Source: Cellulomonas fulva (GTDB lineage Bacteria; Actinomycetota; Actinomycetes; Actinomycetales; Cellulomonadaceae). Taken from it: a DNA stretch of 64,000 nucleotides. The translations under genes were made by a program, and so were the position numbers. Position 1 is the stretch's first letter, and each line of letters begins with the position of its first letter. This document shows positions 8,906 to 17,274 of the stretch, piece by piece. The notes under the pieces were generated by a model. That model saw nothing but the letters and a program-made list of their open reading frames with translations. It searched no databases and was not told the DNA's origin. The DNA is taken from the NCBI RefSeq assembly GCF_018531375.1, contig NZ_JAHBOH010000001.1, forward strand, positions 2,542,001 through 2,606,000, read 5' to 3'.

Positions 8906-10254
8906 GCGTCGTCGCGGACCCCGCGGTCGTCGCCGGTCTCGACGCCTGGCGCGCGCTCCAGCCGCTGCAGCAGCCGGTGTGGCCGGACGCGACGGCGCTC
9001 GCGCAGGTCACCGACAAGCTCGCGACGCTCCCGCCGCTCGTCTTCGCGGGCGAGTCGGACGCGCTGCGGGCCCAGCTGGCGGCCGCGGGCCGGGGCGAGG
9101 CGTTCGTGCTCGTCGGCGGCGACTGCGCCGAGACGTTCGCTGAGGCCACGGCCGACAACATCCGCAACAAGATCAAGACGATCCTGCAGATGGCGGTCGT
9201 CCTGACCTACGGCGCGAGCATGCCGGTGGTGAAGATCGGGCGGATGGCGGGGCAGTACGCGAAGCCGCGCTCGTCGGACACCGAGACGCGCGACGGCGTG
9301 ACGCTCCCGGCGTTCCGCGGCGACATCGTCAACGGGTTCGACTTCACGCCGGAGGCGCGCACACCGGACCCGCAGCGTCTGCTCGAGGCGTACCACACGT
9401 CCGCGTCGACGCTGAACCTGATCCGCGCGTTCACCACGGGCGGGTTCGCGTCGCTGCTGCGCGTGCACGAGTGGAACAAGGGCTTCACCACGAACCCGGC
9501 GTACGCCCGGTACGAGGTGCTGGCCGCCGAGATCGACCGCGCGATCCGGTTCATGGCTGCCTGCGGGGCCGACTTCGAGCAGCTCCGGACGGTGGACTTC
9601 TACTCGAGCCACGAGGGCCTGCTGCTCGACTACGAGCGGGCGCTGACCCGCGTCGACTCCCGCACCGGCCTGCCCTACGACTGCTCGGCGCACTTCGTGT
9701 GGATCGGGGAGCGGACCCGGCAGCTGGACGGCGCGCACGTGGACTTCTTCTCGCGCCTGCAGAACCCCATCGGGGTGAAGCTGGGTCCGACGACGAAGCC
9801 CGACGACGCGCTCGCGCTGCTCGACAAGCTCAACCCGAGCGGGGAGCCGGGGCGGATCACGTTCGTGACGCGCATGGGCGCGGGCAAGGTCCGCGACCTG
9901 CTGCCCTCGCTCGTCGAGAAGGTCACGGCCGACGGTCGCCCGGTCACCTGGGTCTGCGACCCGATGCACGGCAACGGCTTCACGTCCGCCAACGGCTACA
10001 AGACCCGCCGGTTCAGCGACGTGATGGACGAGGTCGCGGGCTTCTTCGAGGTGCACCGCTCCCTGGGCACGTCGCCCGGCGGTCTCCTCATCGAGCTCAC
10101 GGGCGACGACGTGACCGAGGTGCTGGGCGGCTCGGAGGAGATCGACGACGCGCGCCTCGCCGAGCGGTACGAGACGCTCGTGGACCCGCGCCTGAACCAC
10201 CAGCAGTCGCTCGAGATGGCGTTCCAGGTCGCGGAGCTGCTGCGCGCGTCCTGA
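8902..10254 (+). CDS. aroG: 3-deoxy-7-phosphoheptulonate synthase, class II
   Basis: 450 residues, the usual length of plant-type (class II) DAHP synthase. Visible family blocks are VLVGGDCAETF, KIGRMAGQYAKPRS, RGDIVNGFD, FYSSHEGLLLDYE, WIGERTRQLDGAHV, GVKLGPTT and CDPMHGNG, which supply the metal and substrate ligands. The enzyme joins phosphoenolpyruvate and erythrose 4-phosphate at the entry to aromatic amino-acid synthesis. GTG 8902 overlaps the phosphofructokinase stop, so translation is coupled to an enzyme that sets the PEP and sugar-phosphate supply. M. tuberculosis AroG is Rv2178c. The gene is convergent with the kinase gene and ends at a long hairpin. Confidence 0.95.
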   Translation: MSVVADPAVVAGLDAWRALQPLQQPVWPDATALAQVTDKLATLPPLVFAGESDALRAQLAAAGRGEAFVLVGGDCAETFAEATADNIRNKIKTILQMAVVLTYGASMPVVKIGRMAGQYAKPRSSDTETRDGVTLPAFRGDIVNGFDFTPEARTPDPQRLLEAYHTSASTLNLIRAFTTGGFASLLRVHEWNKGFTTNPAYARYEVLAAEIDRAIRFMAACGADFEQLRTVDFYSSHEGLLLDYERALTRVDSRTGLPYDCSAHFVWIGERTRQLDGAHVDFFSRLQNPIGVKLGPTTKPDDALALLDKLNPSGEPGRITFVTRMGAGKVRDLLPSLVEKVTADGRPVTWVCDPMHGNGFTSANGYKTRRFSDVMDEVAGFFEVHRSLGTSPGGLLIELTGDDVTEVLGGSEEIDDARLAERYETLVDPRLNHQQSLEMAFQVAELLRAS

Positions 10255-10263
10255 CCGACCGTT

Positions 10264-10306
10264 CGACGACGGCGGGCCGGACCCCCACGGGTCCGGCCCG
10301 TCGTCG
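10264..10306. terminator. Bidirectional hairpin terminator between aroG and the kinase gene
   Basis: The inner stem gggccggaccc/gggtccggccc has loop ccac. The outer stem cgacgac/gtcgtcg is separated by a 3-base bulge on the left. In all 18 bp pair. Confidence 0.75.
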
Positions 10307-10307
10307 A

Positions 10308-12323
10308 TCAGGTGATCGTGAGCACGATCGTCGTGCCCTTCGGCTGCATGTCGCCGCCGCCGGGCTCCTGCCCGACCACGAAACCGAGCCCGAAGTACGC
10401 CACCGCACGCTGCACGTCGACCTTGAACCCCGCGTCCTCGAGCGTCGCGGTCGCGGACTCGACGCCCTGACGCATGACGTCCGGGACCTCGAAGAGCTCC
10501 GGTCCCTTGGAGACGACGAGCTTGACCGTGTCGCCCCGGTGCGCGGACGTCGTGGCCTTGGGCGACTGGCTGATGACGACGCCCGCGTCGACGTCGTCGC
10601 TGAACTCCTCGGTGGACTTCACCTTCAGCCCGTCGGCCGTGAGCTGCTCGGTCGCGTCCTCCAGCGTCGCCCCGACGACGGAGGTGATCGTGACGGGCGC
10701 GGGCCCACGGGAGGTGGTGATGGTGACGACCGTCCCCCGGGTGGTGCGGGTGCCGGGCTCCGCGGGCGAGTCGTCCGGCAGCGTGGCCGAGACCACCACG
10801 CCGAGCCCCGCGTCGTCGTCGTAGACCGGGTCCGCGTACTCGACCTCGAGCCCCGCCTTGGTCAGCGCGGCCTTCGCGTCGGCCTGCATCTCCCCGACGA
10901 CGCCGTCGGGGACGTCGACGTAGTCCGGGCCCTTGGAGACCGTGACCTCGACGGTGCCGTCCTTGTGCACGCGGTCGCCCGGGGCGGGGTCGCTGCTGAC
11001 GACGAGTCCCTTGTCGACCTCGTCGGAGAAGTCGGACGTGGTCCTCGCCGTGAGCCCGACCGCCTGGAGGGCGGCCTCGGCGGCGTCGGCGCTCTTGCCC
11101 TCGATCTCGGGGACGGTCGTGTAGGCGCCCGGTCCCGCGGTCACGTACCACCAGCCGGCGCCGGCGAGCCCGAGGACCGTCACGACGACGATCAGCGCGG
11201 CCAGCAGCCGTCGCTTGCGGCGCGGCCGGGGGGCGAGCGCCGGCTCGCGGGTGGCGACGGCGGACGCGCCCAGGCCGATCGGCAGCGCGACGGTCGAGCC
11301 GCGAGGCACGTCCTCCAGCCGGACGGTGGCGCCGTCCTCGTCGGAGGCGTCCGCGCCGTCGTTCGCCGGCGTGCCGTCGTCGGACGGGAGCGCGGTCTCG
11401 TCGGGGTCCGTGGCGGAGGGGAGGACGATCGTCGGCGCGACGTCCGCGCGACGCGCGAGCGTCGCCTCGTCGAGCTCGGACCGGACCCGGCGGAGCAGGG
11501 CCGTCGCGGCGGCCGCGTCCACCGGCCGGTCCTCGGGGTCACGCGCGGCGAGCGCGCGGACCAGGTCGTCGACCTCGATCGGGAGCCAGTCGACCGCGTC
11601 GGACGGGGCCGGGATGTCCTGGTTGACGTGCTGGAACGCCACCTGGATGGGCGTCTCGCCCGTGTACGGCTGCGCGCCGGTCAGCATCTCGTACAGCAGG
11701 ATCCCGCAGGCGTAGACGTCCGTGCGGGCGTCGCTCGCACCGCGCACGACGAGCTCCGGGGCCAGGTACGCGACCGTGCCGAGCACCGTGCCCGTCGTCG
11801 TCGACGTCACCTCCGTGACGGCGCGCGCGAGGCCGAAGTCGGCGAGCTTGACCCGGTCGTCGGTCGCGAGCAGGACGTTCTCCGGCTTGATGTCGCGATG
11901 GACCAGGCCGGCCCGGTGCGCGACGGCCAGCGCGTCGAGCACCGCCTCCGCGATGCGCAGCGCGTCCGCGACCGTGAGCGCACCCTGCTCGGCGAGCCGA
12001 CGGCGCAGGTTGGTGCCGTCGACGTACTCCATGGTCAGGTAGCTGGTCTCGCCGTCGACACCCTGGTCGTAGACCCCGACCAGACCGGGGTGCGTGAGCC
12101 GGGCGGCCGCCCGTGCCTCCCGGCGGAACCGGGCCTCGAAGTCCGTGCCGGACGTGCCCTCCGCGAGGTGCGGGTGCATCACCTTGAGGGCGACGTCGCG
12201 GTCGAGCCGACGGTCCACCGCGAGGTACACCGTGGCCATGCCACCGCGGGCGATCCGGGACACGACCTCGTACCGCCCGTCGACCAGGCGGCCGACGAGC
12301 GGATCGGTCACGGTTGCTCCCAC
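10308..12323 (-). CDS. Stk1-type PASTA Ser/Thr protein kinase (PknL position)
   Basis: 671 residues. Kinase domain about 13-285: glycine loop RIARGGMATVY (23-33), Lys47, HRDIKPEN with D144, DFG at 162-164, and APE near 188-190. A basic, Pro-rich juxtamembrane stretch leads to one transmembrane helix (about 373-393), then four extracellular PASTA repeats (about 401-466, 467-541, 542-608, 609-671). It should sense peptidoglycan fragments and phosphorylate cytoplasmic targets. By position it matches PknL (Rv2176), which in M. tuberculosis lacks PASTA repeats; its domain plan is PknB-like. Likely partners are the adjacent Rv2175c-like protein and the LysM enzyme. GTG 12323 is set by the leaderless -10 TACACT. 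Confidence 0.92.
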   Translation of the reverse strand: MGATVTDPLVGRLVDGRYEVVSRIARGGMATVYLAVDRRLDRDVALKVMHPHLAEGTSGTDFEARFRREARAAARLTHPGLVGVYDQGVDGETSYLTMEYVDGTNLRRRLAEQGALTVADALRIAEAVLDALAVAHRAGLVHRDIKPENVLLATDDRVKLADFGLARAVTEVTSTTTGTVLGTVAYLAPELVVRGASDARTDVYACGILLYEMLTGAQPYTGETPIQVAFQHVNQDIPAPSDAVDWLPIEVDDLVRALAARDPEDRPVDAAAATALLRRVRSELDEATLARRADVAPTIVLPSATDPDETALPSDDGTPANDGADASDEDGATVRLEDVPRGSTVALPIGLGASAVATREPALAPRPRRKRRLLAALIVVVTVLGLAGAGWWYVTAGPGAYTTVPEIEGKSADAAEAALQAVGLTARTTSDFSDEVDKGLVVSSDPAPGDRVHKDGTVEVTVSKGPDYVDVPDGVVGEMQADAKAALTKAGLEVEYADPVYDDDAGLGVVVSATLPDDSPAEPGTRTTRGTVVTITTSRGPAPVTITSVVGATLEDATEQLTADGLKVKSTEEFSDDVDAGVVISQSPKATTSAHRGDTVKLVVSKGPELFEVPDVMRQGVESATATLEDAGFKVDVQRAVAYFGLGFVVGQEPGGGDMQPKGTTIVLTIT

Positions 12324-12329
12324 GCCGCG

Positions 12330-12335
12330 AGTGTA
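12330..12335 (-). promoter_or_regulatory. -10 element TACACT of a leaderless promoter
   Basis: On the minus strand TACACT ends 6 bases before GTG 12323 of the kinase gene. Confidence 0.6.
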
Positions 12336-12388
12336 CGGTCGCCGTCAGGCTGTGCCGTGGAGCGCGCGCGGACCGTGGAGGAACCTCC

Positions 12389-13549
12389 TCAGAACCGCCC
12401 CATCAGGGTCTGCACGTTCGCGACGTAGCGACGCGTGTCCGAGAACATGCCGTACTTCCGCACCGAGCTCGCGCCCTGGTAGTACCCGGCGATCGCGCTC
12501 GGCAGGTCGGGCGAGATCCGCAGGAGCGCCTGGAGGATCACGACGCCGGCGGTGACGTTGTCGTCGGGGTCGAGCAGGTTGAGCTCGCGGCCGACGAGGT
12601 CCGACGCCCAGTCGCCCGCGCTCGGGATGACCTGCATGGTGCCGATCGCGTTGGCGGGGGACACGGCCGTGTGGTTGAAGCCCGACTCCTGGAACGCGAC
12701 CGCCTGGGCGAGCCGCGGGTCCACGCCGTAGGCGCGCGCGGTCGCGGCGACCTTGGCCTGCATCTGCGACGGGCTGGGCACGCCCGCCGCGAGGAGGGCC
12801 CGCTTGTTGGCGTTGGCCGCGTCGACGACGTCGCGCGCGTAGGTCCGCCCCTCGAAGGTGTCCCCGACGAGCGGCGTCCCGGGCTGCGGGGTCGACGGCG
12901 CGGTGCTCCCGCTGAGCCGCAGGGTCTGGCCCACCCGGATCATGGCGTCGGAGCCGAGGTGGTTGGCGGAGACGATCGCGGAGACCGTGGTCCCGTGGCG
13001 CGCGGCGATCCCCGAGACGGTGTCACCCGCGCGGACCGTGTAGGTGCTGGCGGTCGGGGTCGGCGTACCGGTGCGTGGAGCGGTCGAGCCCGCCGTCGGG
13101 ATCGTGAGCCGCTCGCCGACGACGATCATGGCGTCCGATCCCAGCCCGTTGGCCGCGACGATGGACGCGATCGACGAGCCGGTGCGCATCGCGATGCCGC
13201 TGACCGTGTCGCCCGGGCGGACCGTGTAGGTCGTGCTCGTCGCGGGCGCCGAGGTCTGCGGCGCGGTGGTGCCCGACGCGCGGGGGATGGTCAGGACCTG
13301 GCCCTCGCGGATCCGCGAGACGTCCGGCAGGGCGTTCGCCGACGCGATCGCCGCGACGCTCGCCCCCGTGCGCAGCGCGATGTGGCTCACGGTGTCGCCG
13401 GCGCGCACGGTGTAGGTCGAGCCGTCGGCGGCGTGCGCGGCGCCCGAGGTGGACACGGACATCGCGACGAGCGCGAGCGTGGCCCCGGTGCCGGTGGCGG
13501 CGCGGCGACGGAGGTCGTTCGTGCGCGGCGCGGTCGCGTTGGGCGTCAT
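12389..13549 (-). CDS. Secreted lytic transglycosylase with three LysM domains
   Basis: 386 residues. A signal peptide ends near AAHA-AD (about residue 41). Three LysM repeats follow, each starting TYTVR-GDTVS (about 45-90, 105-150, 165-210). After a linker, a C-terminal SLT-type domain (about 250-386) has the catalytic glutamate in FQESGFNH and the conserved NAIGTMQVIPSAG and GYYQGASSV blocks. It should bind and cleave peptidoglycan outside the cell. ATG 13549 has a G-rich site upstream; a GTG 27 bases earlier is less likely. The gene is read in the same direction as the kinase gene, 66 bases upstream of it, suggesting linked cell-wall roles. A 9-bp direct repeat lies upstream. Confidence 0.9.
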   Translation of the reverse strand: MTPNATAPRTNDLRRRAATGTGATLALVAMSVSTSGAAHAADGSTYTVRAGDTVSHIALRTGASVAAIASANALPDVSRIREGQVLTIPRASGTTAPQTSAPATSTTYTVRPGDTVSGIAMRTGSSIASIVAANGLGSDAMIVVGERLTIPTAGSTAPRTGTPTPTASTYTVRAGDTVSGIAARHGTTVSAIVSANHLGSDAMIRVGQTLRLSGSTAPSTPQPGTPLVGDTFEGRTYARDVVDAANANKRALLAAGVPSPSQMQAKVAATARAYGVDPRLAQAVAFQESGFNHTAVSPANAIGTMQVIPSAGDWASDLVGRELNLLDPDDNVTAGVVILQALLRISPDLPSAIAGYYQGASSVRKYGMFSDTRRYVANVQTLMGRF

Positions 13550-13591
13550 GGCGGTCCCCCGAGTGGTGTGGCGCAAGTGCAGCAGAGTGTC

Positions 13592-13609
13592 TGGTGTTAC
13601 TGGTGTGAC
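13592..13609 (-). promoter_or_regulatory. Tandem 9-bp direct repeat, candidate MtrA-type operator
   Basis: On the minus strand the two repeats read GTCACACCA and GTAACACCA, back to back, 43-60 bases upstream of the LysM transglycosylase start. Mycobacterial MtrA is reported to bind tandem 9-mers like GTCACAgcg in front of cell-wall hydrolase genes. The match is by eye and partial. Confidence 0.35.
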
Positions 13610-13738
13610 AGAAGTGAACGTAGCCGAGGTGCGGCGCGCTGGAAAGCCCCGGGGGACCTCGTCGCCCGCTCGGCGCAGCGGCGGCGCGCCGGAGCGGGCG
13701 GCGCGCGGCGGACCCCGCCGGAGCCGTCGGGCGTTGCG

Positions 13739-13744
13739 TAACCT
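13739..13744 (+). promoter_or_regulatory. -10 element TAACCT of a leaderless promoter
   Basis: TAACCT ends 6 bases before GTG 13751. The earlier GTG at 13745 touches the element and is unlikely to be used. Confidence 0.6.
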
Positions 13745-13750
13745 GTGCGG

Positions 13751-14155
13751 GTGACCACACCTGCAGACGCTCTCGAGACCCTCGTCGACACCTGGTTGAC
13801 GCTGCCCGACGTCGCGGAGCGCGTCGGCCTCGACGTGGGCAAGGTGCGGCGGATGCTGCAGGAGCGCCGCCTGGTGGGCGTGCGTCGCGGCGAGCCTCGC
13901 GTCCTGTCGGTGCCGGAGCGGTTCCTGGTCCCGGCACGTACGCCCGACGAGCGTGACGCGGCCGCGACGGGGGAGTGGGTCGCGCTGCCCTGGCTGCAGG
14001 GCACGCTCACGGTCCTGGCGGACGCCGGCTTCTCCGACGAGGAGGCGATCGTCTGGCTCTTCACGCCCGACGACACGCTGCCGGGCACGCCGATCGACGC
14101 GCTGCGGGCCGGCCAGAAGACGGAGATCCGGCGCCGGGCGCAGGCCGAGCTCTAG
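13751..14155 (+). CDS. Rv2175c-family DNA-binding protein
   Basis: 134 residues. The N-terminal half has a winged helix-turn-helix (LPDVAERVGLDVGKVRRMLQ, then a wing near VGVRRGEPRVLSVP). The C-terminal half (LQGTLTVLADAGFSDEEAIVWLF) is the family-specific domain. M. tuberculosis Rv2175c binds DNA and is a substrate of PknL, which reduces DNA binding when it phosphorylates an N-terminal threonine. Here the N-terminus also has threonines (VTTPADALETL). The kinase gene is two genes away, supporting the same pairing. Target genes are unknown. The start comes from the leaderless promoter. Confidence 0.88.
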   Translation: MTTPADALETLVDTWLTLPDVAERVGLDVGKVRRMLQERRLVGVRRGEPRVLSVPERFLVPARTPDERDAAATGEWVALPWLQGTLTVLADAGFSDEEAIVWLFTPDDTLPGTPIDALRAGQKTEIRRRAQAEL

Positions 14156-14179
14156 CCGTCCCTCGGGTCGGCCCGTCGG

Positions 14180-15310
14180 TCAGGCCTGGCGGTCGACGGT
14201 CGCGTGCGCGAGCAGGGTCAGGACGCCGGCGGCCGGGTCGGGCCAGGCGCGTGCCTCGATTGCGGCGAACGCCGTGCCGGCGAGCTCGTCGATCAGCTGC
14301 TCCACCTCGGCGAGGGCGCCGGTCGCCGCGATCGCGTCGGCCGTCGTCGCGACCTGCTCGTCGGACAGCGACCGGTCGCCCAGGCCGGTGCGCAGGAGCG
14401 CCGCCGTCCGCTCGTCGCCCCGGGACGTCGCGGCGCGCAGCGCGCGGACGACCAGGACGGTCCGCTTCCCCTCGCGCAGGTCGTCGCCGGCGGGCTTGCC
14501 GGTCGTCGCCGGGTCGCCGAAGACCCCGAGCACGTCGTCGCGCAGCTGGAAGGCCTCGCCCAGCGCCAGGCCCAGCTCCCGGAGCGCGGCCACGTCCCCG
14601 GGCGACGCGTCCGCGAGGGAGGCGCCGAGCACGAGGGGGTGCTCGACGCTGTACCGCGCGGACTTGGCGCGGATCACCTGGCGCGCGCGGGCCTCGTCGG
14701 CCTCCGCGTCCTGGCCCCACGGCTGGGACTGCGCCAGCACGTCGAGGTACTGGCCGACGGTGACCTCGGTGCGCATGAGGTCGAACACGCCGCGGGCGCG
14801 GGCGGCGGCGCCGGCGGGGAACGAGGTCAGCGCCTCGGCGAAGACCTCCTCGCTCGCGACGAGGGCGAGGTCGCCGAGCAGGATCGCTGCCGACGCGCCG
14901 AAGTGCTCCGCGTCGCCCTGCAGCCCGAGCTCGCCGTGCATCGCGGCGAACGCGCGGTGCGCGGCCGGGCGGCCGCGGCGCGTGTCGGAGTCGTCCATGA
15001 CGTCGTCGTGGAACAGGGCTGCGGCCTGGAACAGCTCGAGCGCGGCACCCACCTGGAGCACCGCCGTGGCCGCGGTGGTCCCCGGCTCGCCGCCGTGCGC
15101 GCGCCAGGACCAGTAGCAGAACGCGGCACGCAGCCGCTTCCCGCCGCGCAGCATGGTCTCGACCGCGTCGGCGAGCACGTCCGCGTCCGGGCCGACCGAC
15201 GCCAGGCGCGCGCGCAGCGCCGCGACGTGGGCGGCGAGCGCGTCGTCCACCCCGGCGCGGACGCCCTCGAGGTCGACGAGGGCGGCGGGCGTCGCGGGGG
15301 TCGGGCTCAC
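14180..15310 (-). CDS. Polyprenyl (geranylgeranyl-type) diphosphate synthase
   Basis: 376 residues, trans-isoprenyl synthase family. The first Asp-rich motif is HDDVMDDSD, preceded by Phe-Phe-like bulky residues (AAALF) that set product length; the second is RDDVLGVFGD. GGKRLRAAFCYW is the allylic substrate-binding block. It extends isopentenyl diphosphate on an allylic primer, giving a C15-C20 or longer precursor for quinones, carotenoids or lipid carriers. M. tuberculosis idsA2 (Rv2173) is the positional match. The start is GTG 15310, six to seven bases after a leaderless -10 (TAGGCT); the ATG at 15343 lies upstream of that promoter. Exact chain length cannot be told. Confidence 0.9.
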   Translation of the reverse strand: MSPTPATPAALVDLEGVRAGVDDALAAHVAALRARLASVGPDADVLADAVETMLRGGKRLRAAFCYWSWRAHGGEPGTTAATAVLQVGAALELFQAAALFHDDVMDDSDTRRGRPAAHRAFAAMHGELGLQGDAEHFGASAAILLGDLALVASEEVFAEALTSFPAGAAARARGVFDLMRTEVTVGQYLDVLAQSQPWGQDAEADEARARQVIRAKSARYSVEHPLVLGASLADASPGDVAALRELGLALGEAFQLRDDVLGVFGDPATTGKPAGDDLREGKRTVLVVRALRAATSRGDERTAALLRTGLGDRSLSDEQVATTADAIAATGALAEVEQLIDELAGTAFAAIEARAWPDPAAGVLTLLAHATVDRQA

Positions 15311-15317
15311 GCCCGGC

Positions 15318-15323
15318 AGCCTA
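15318..15323 (-). promoter_or_regulatory. -10 element TAGGCT of a leaderless promoter
   Basis: On the minus strand TAGGCT ends 7 bases before GTG 15310. It overlaps the end of the upstream lipoprotein gene, so the synthase has its own promoter. Confidence 0.6.
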
Positions 15324-15860
15324 GGCGACCGCGACGCGACCACCGAGAGTCAGCGTGCGCACGCCGTCGCGGTCGAGCACGGCGACCGTGAGCACCTCGC
15401 CCGTGTGGCGGGCGAACGTGGACTCGGCGGCGACGCCCGCGGGCGGGGTCGCGACGGGGGTCTCGGTGAAGCCCGCGTCCTCGAGGCCACCGCGCAGCTG
15501 GTCCATGAGCTCGTCGGCGGTGAGGGTCGTGCGCAGGTTCAGGCTGATCTCGACGAGGTCGCCTCCCGCCACGGGCTGCGCGGTCGAGACCAGGATGTCC
15601 GCGTCGTCGGGCAGGTCGACCAGGTCGGGCGGGAAGTCCTCGGCGAGCGCGCCCACCGTGGAGTGCGCCGTGTCCGGCAGGTCCAGCGGCGCCTGCGAGG
15701 ACAGGTCCGCCGCGGCGCTCGCCGAGCTCGCGGGTGCGGTCGCCTCGTCGAGCCGCGCGGGCGCCGAGGTGCTGCACGCGGCCACGCCGGTCAGGAGGCC
15801 GGTCAGTGCGGTCAGGAGCGCGGTCCCGACGAGGGCGCGGGCGGCGGGGCGGTACGGCAC
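15321..15860 (-). CDS. Putative lipoprotein of unknown function
   Basis: 179 residues. A lipoprotein signal peptide (RPAARALVGTALLTALTGLL) ends in lipobox VAAC with Cys at about residue 27, so the protein should be anchored outside the membrane. The mature part has an Ala/Ser-rich linker, then about 130 residues with mixed alpha/beta character (LVEISLNLRTTLTADELMDQL; FARHTGEVLTVAVLDRDG). No family is recognised. GTG 15860 is fixed by leaderless -10 TACCCT; longer in-frame starts lie inside the divergent DUF4192 gene. It is directly upstream of the polyprenyl synthase gene. Confidence 0.8.
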   Translation of the reverse strand: MPYRPAARALVGTALLTALTGLLTGVAACSTSAPARLDEATAPASSASAAADLSSQAPLDLPDTAHSTVGALAEDFPPDLVDLPDDADILVSTAQPVAGGDLVEISLNLRTTLTADELMDQLRGGLEDAGFTETPVATPPAGVAAESTFARHTGEVLTVAVLDRDGVRTLTLGGRVAVA

Positions 15861-15866
15861 CGGGTC

Positions 15867-15872
15867 AGGGTA
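15867..15872 (-). promoter_or_regulatory. -10 element TACCCT of a leaderless promoter
   Basis: On the minus strand TACCCT ends 6 bases before GTG 15860. Confidence 0.6.
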
Positions 15873-15963
15873 GCGAGCCGACCCCAGGCCCCGAGCCGTC
15901 GCGCTCGTCCACATTCGGGCCGAGGCGCCGCCGTCGGGTCCGCGGCTGCGATGGGCTCCGGGC

Positions 15964-17109
15964 ATGACGACGACGACGCTGCGGGTGCACGAGCCCCGCG
16001 AGATCATCTCCCTGGTCCCGTACCGCCTGGGCTTCCGGCCGCGGGACAGCGTGGTCGCGGTGAGCCTGCGGGCGCCGCGCGGGCGGGTCGGCGTCGTGAT
16101 GCGCGTCGACCTCGACGCCATGGGGGACCCGGTGCTCGGGTCGCAGGTCGCACGAGCGGTGGTCGGCACGCTCGGCAAGGACCGGGCGACGTCGTCCGTC
16201 CTCGTCGTGTACACCGACGACGACCCGCGGGGCAGGCCGGGTCCGGTCGAGCGTGCGGTGCACCACTACCGGGAGGCGAGCGACGCGCTCCTGGGGCCGG
16301 CGGCCGTGTGGGTCGTGACGGCCTCGGGCTACCTGTCCTTCGACTGCGCGCGACCGTGCTGCCCGCCGGGCGGCCGGCCCCTGCGGGAGCTCGACTCCAC
16401 GCAGGTGGCCGCCCGCATGGTCCTCGCGGGGACCGCCGTCGCCGAGTCGCGCGACGCGCTGGTCCGGTTCGCCCTCGCGGACCCGGACCGGCGGCGGGTC
16501 GTCGCACGCTCGCGGCGACGGTGGGAGCGGCGTGGTGCCGAGGCGCTGGTGCGCGGTCCCGCCGCCGTCGAGGAGTGGCGGGCCGCGTCGCTCGCGGCGT
16601 GGCGCACGGCCGTCTCCGTCGCCGCGGGGACCGCACCCACGGGCGGCCACGCCCCGTGGGGACGGGTCGAGGCCGGGCTGCGGGACCGTCGGGTCCGCGA
16701 CGCGGTGCTCGCGACGCTCGTGCCCGGCGTGGGCGACCTGCCCGAGCGGAGCCTGCGGGGCCGCCGGACGCCGGCGGACGTCGACGCCGAGATGGGCCGG
16801 GTGACCGCGCGGATCATGGGGTCCGCCGACGGGCGGCCGCCCGTGCTCGAGGCGACGCGGACGCACGAGGCCGCGCTGGAGGGCGTGGTCGTCCACGGGC
16901 TGCGCGACCGTCAGGCGCCGGCGCTGACGCTGCTCGGCCTCCTCGCCTGGTGGCGCGGCGACGGTGCGCGCGCCTCGGTCCTCCTCGCCCGCGCACTGGG
17001 TGACGACCCCGAGTACCGGCTCGCGGCGCTGCTGGACGCGGCGCTCACCGCCGGGCTGGCGCCCGGGTGGGCGCGGACCGAGGAGCGGGGGACCGACGGC
17101 GCCCGATGA
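15964..17109 (+). CDS. DUF4192 domain protein
   Basis: 381 residues, the usual length of this actinobacterial family of unknown function. The N-terminus has the family hallmark (EIISLVPYRLGFRPRDSVVAVSL), then GVVMRVDLDA, TSSVLVVYTDDD and a Cys pair in DCARPCCPPGG. The C-terminus (LTLLGLLAWWRGDGARASVLLARAL) looks like a helical repeat hairpin. No catalytic motif is seen. ATG 15964 is the first start giving the family N-terminus; no good ribosome site is seen before it. The UspA gene follows 165 bases later. Confidence 0.85.
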   Translation: MTTTTLRVHEPREIISLVPYRLGFRPRDSVVAVSLRAPRGRVGVVMRVDLDAMGDPVLGSQVARAVVGTLGKDRATSSVLVVYTDDDPRGRPGPVERAVHHYREASDALLGPAAVWVVTASGYLSFDCARPCCPPGGRPLRELDSTQVAARMVLAGTAVAESRDALVRFALADPDRRRVVARSRRRWERRGAEALVRGPAAVEEWRAASLAAWRTAVSVAAGTAPTGGHAPWGRVEAGLRDRRVRDAVLATLVPGVGDLPERSLRGRRTPADVDAEMGRVTARIMGSADGRPPVLEATRTHEAALEGVVVHGLRDRQAPALTLLGLLAWWRGDGARASVLLARALGDDPEYRLAALLDAALTAGLAPGWARTEERGTDGAR

Positions 17110-17229
17110 CCCGTGGACGGAGCCGGCGGTCCGCCTCGCGTGCACCCCGGACCGCGGCCGCTCGTCGCCGCGCACGTGGCGCCGCGGCCCGCGGCGTCCG
17201 CGCAGGTGGAGCGGCGGCCCGTGCGGCGG

Positions 17230-17235
17230 TACGGT
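17230..17235 (+). promoter_or_regulatory. -10 element TACGGT for the UspA gene
   Basis: The implied leader is about 33 bases and includes the strong ribosome site GGGGGAGG at 17262-17269. Confidence 0.45.
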
Positions 17236-17274
17236 CAGGCCACAACGGTCGAAGGCGTCGAGGGGGAGGTCCGC

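Noticed and set aside
12389-13549. c-di-AMP (ydaO) riboswitch before the LysM gene
   Set aside because: Such switches often precede cell-wall genes in actinobacteria, but the short leader lacks the conserved core.
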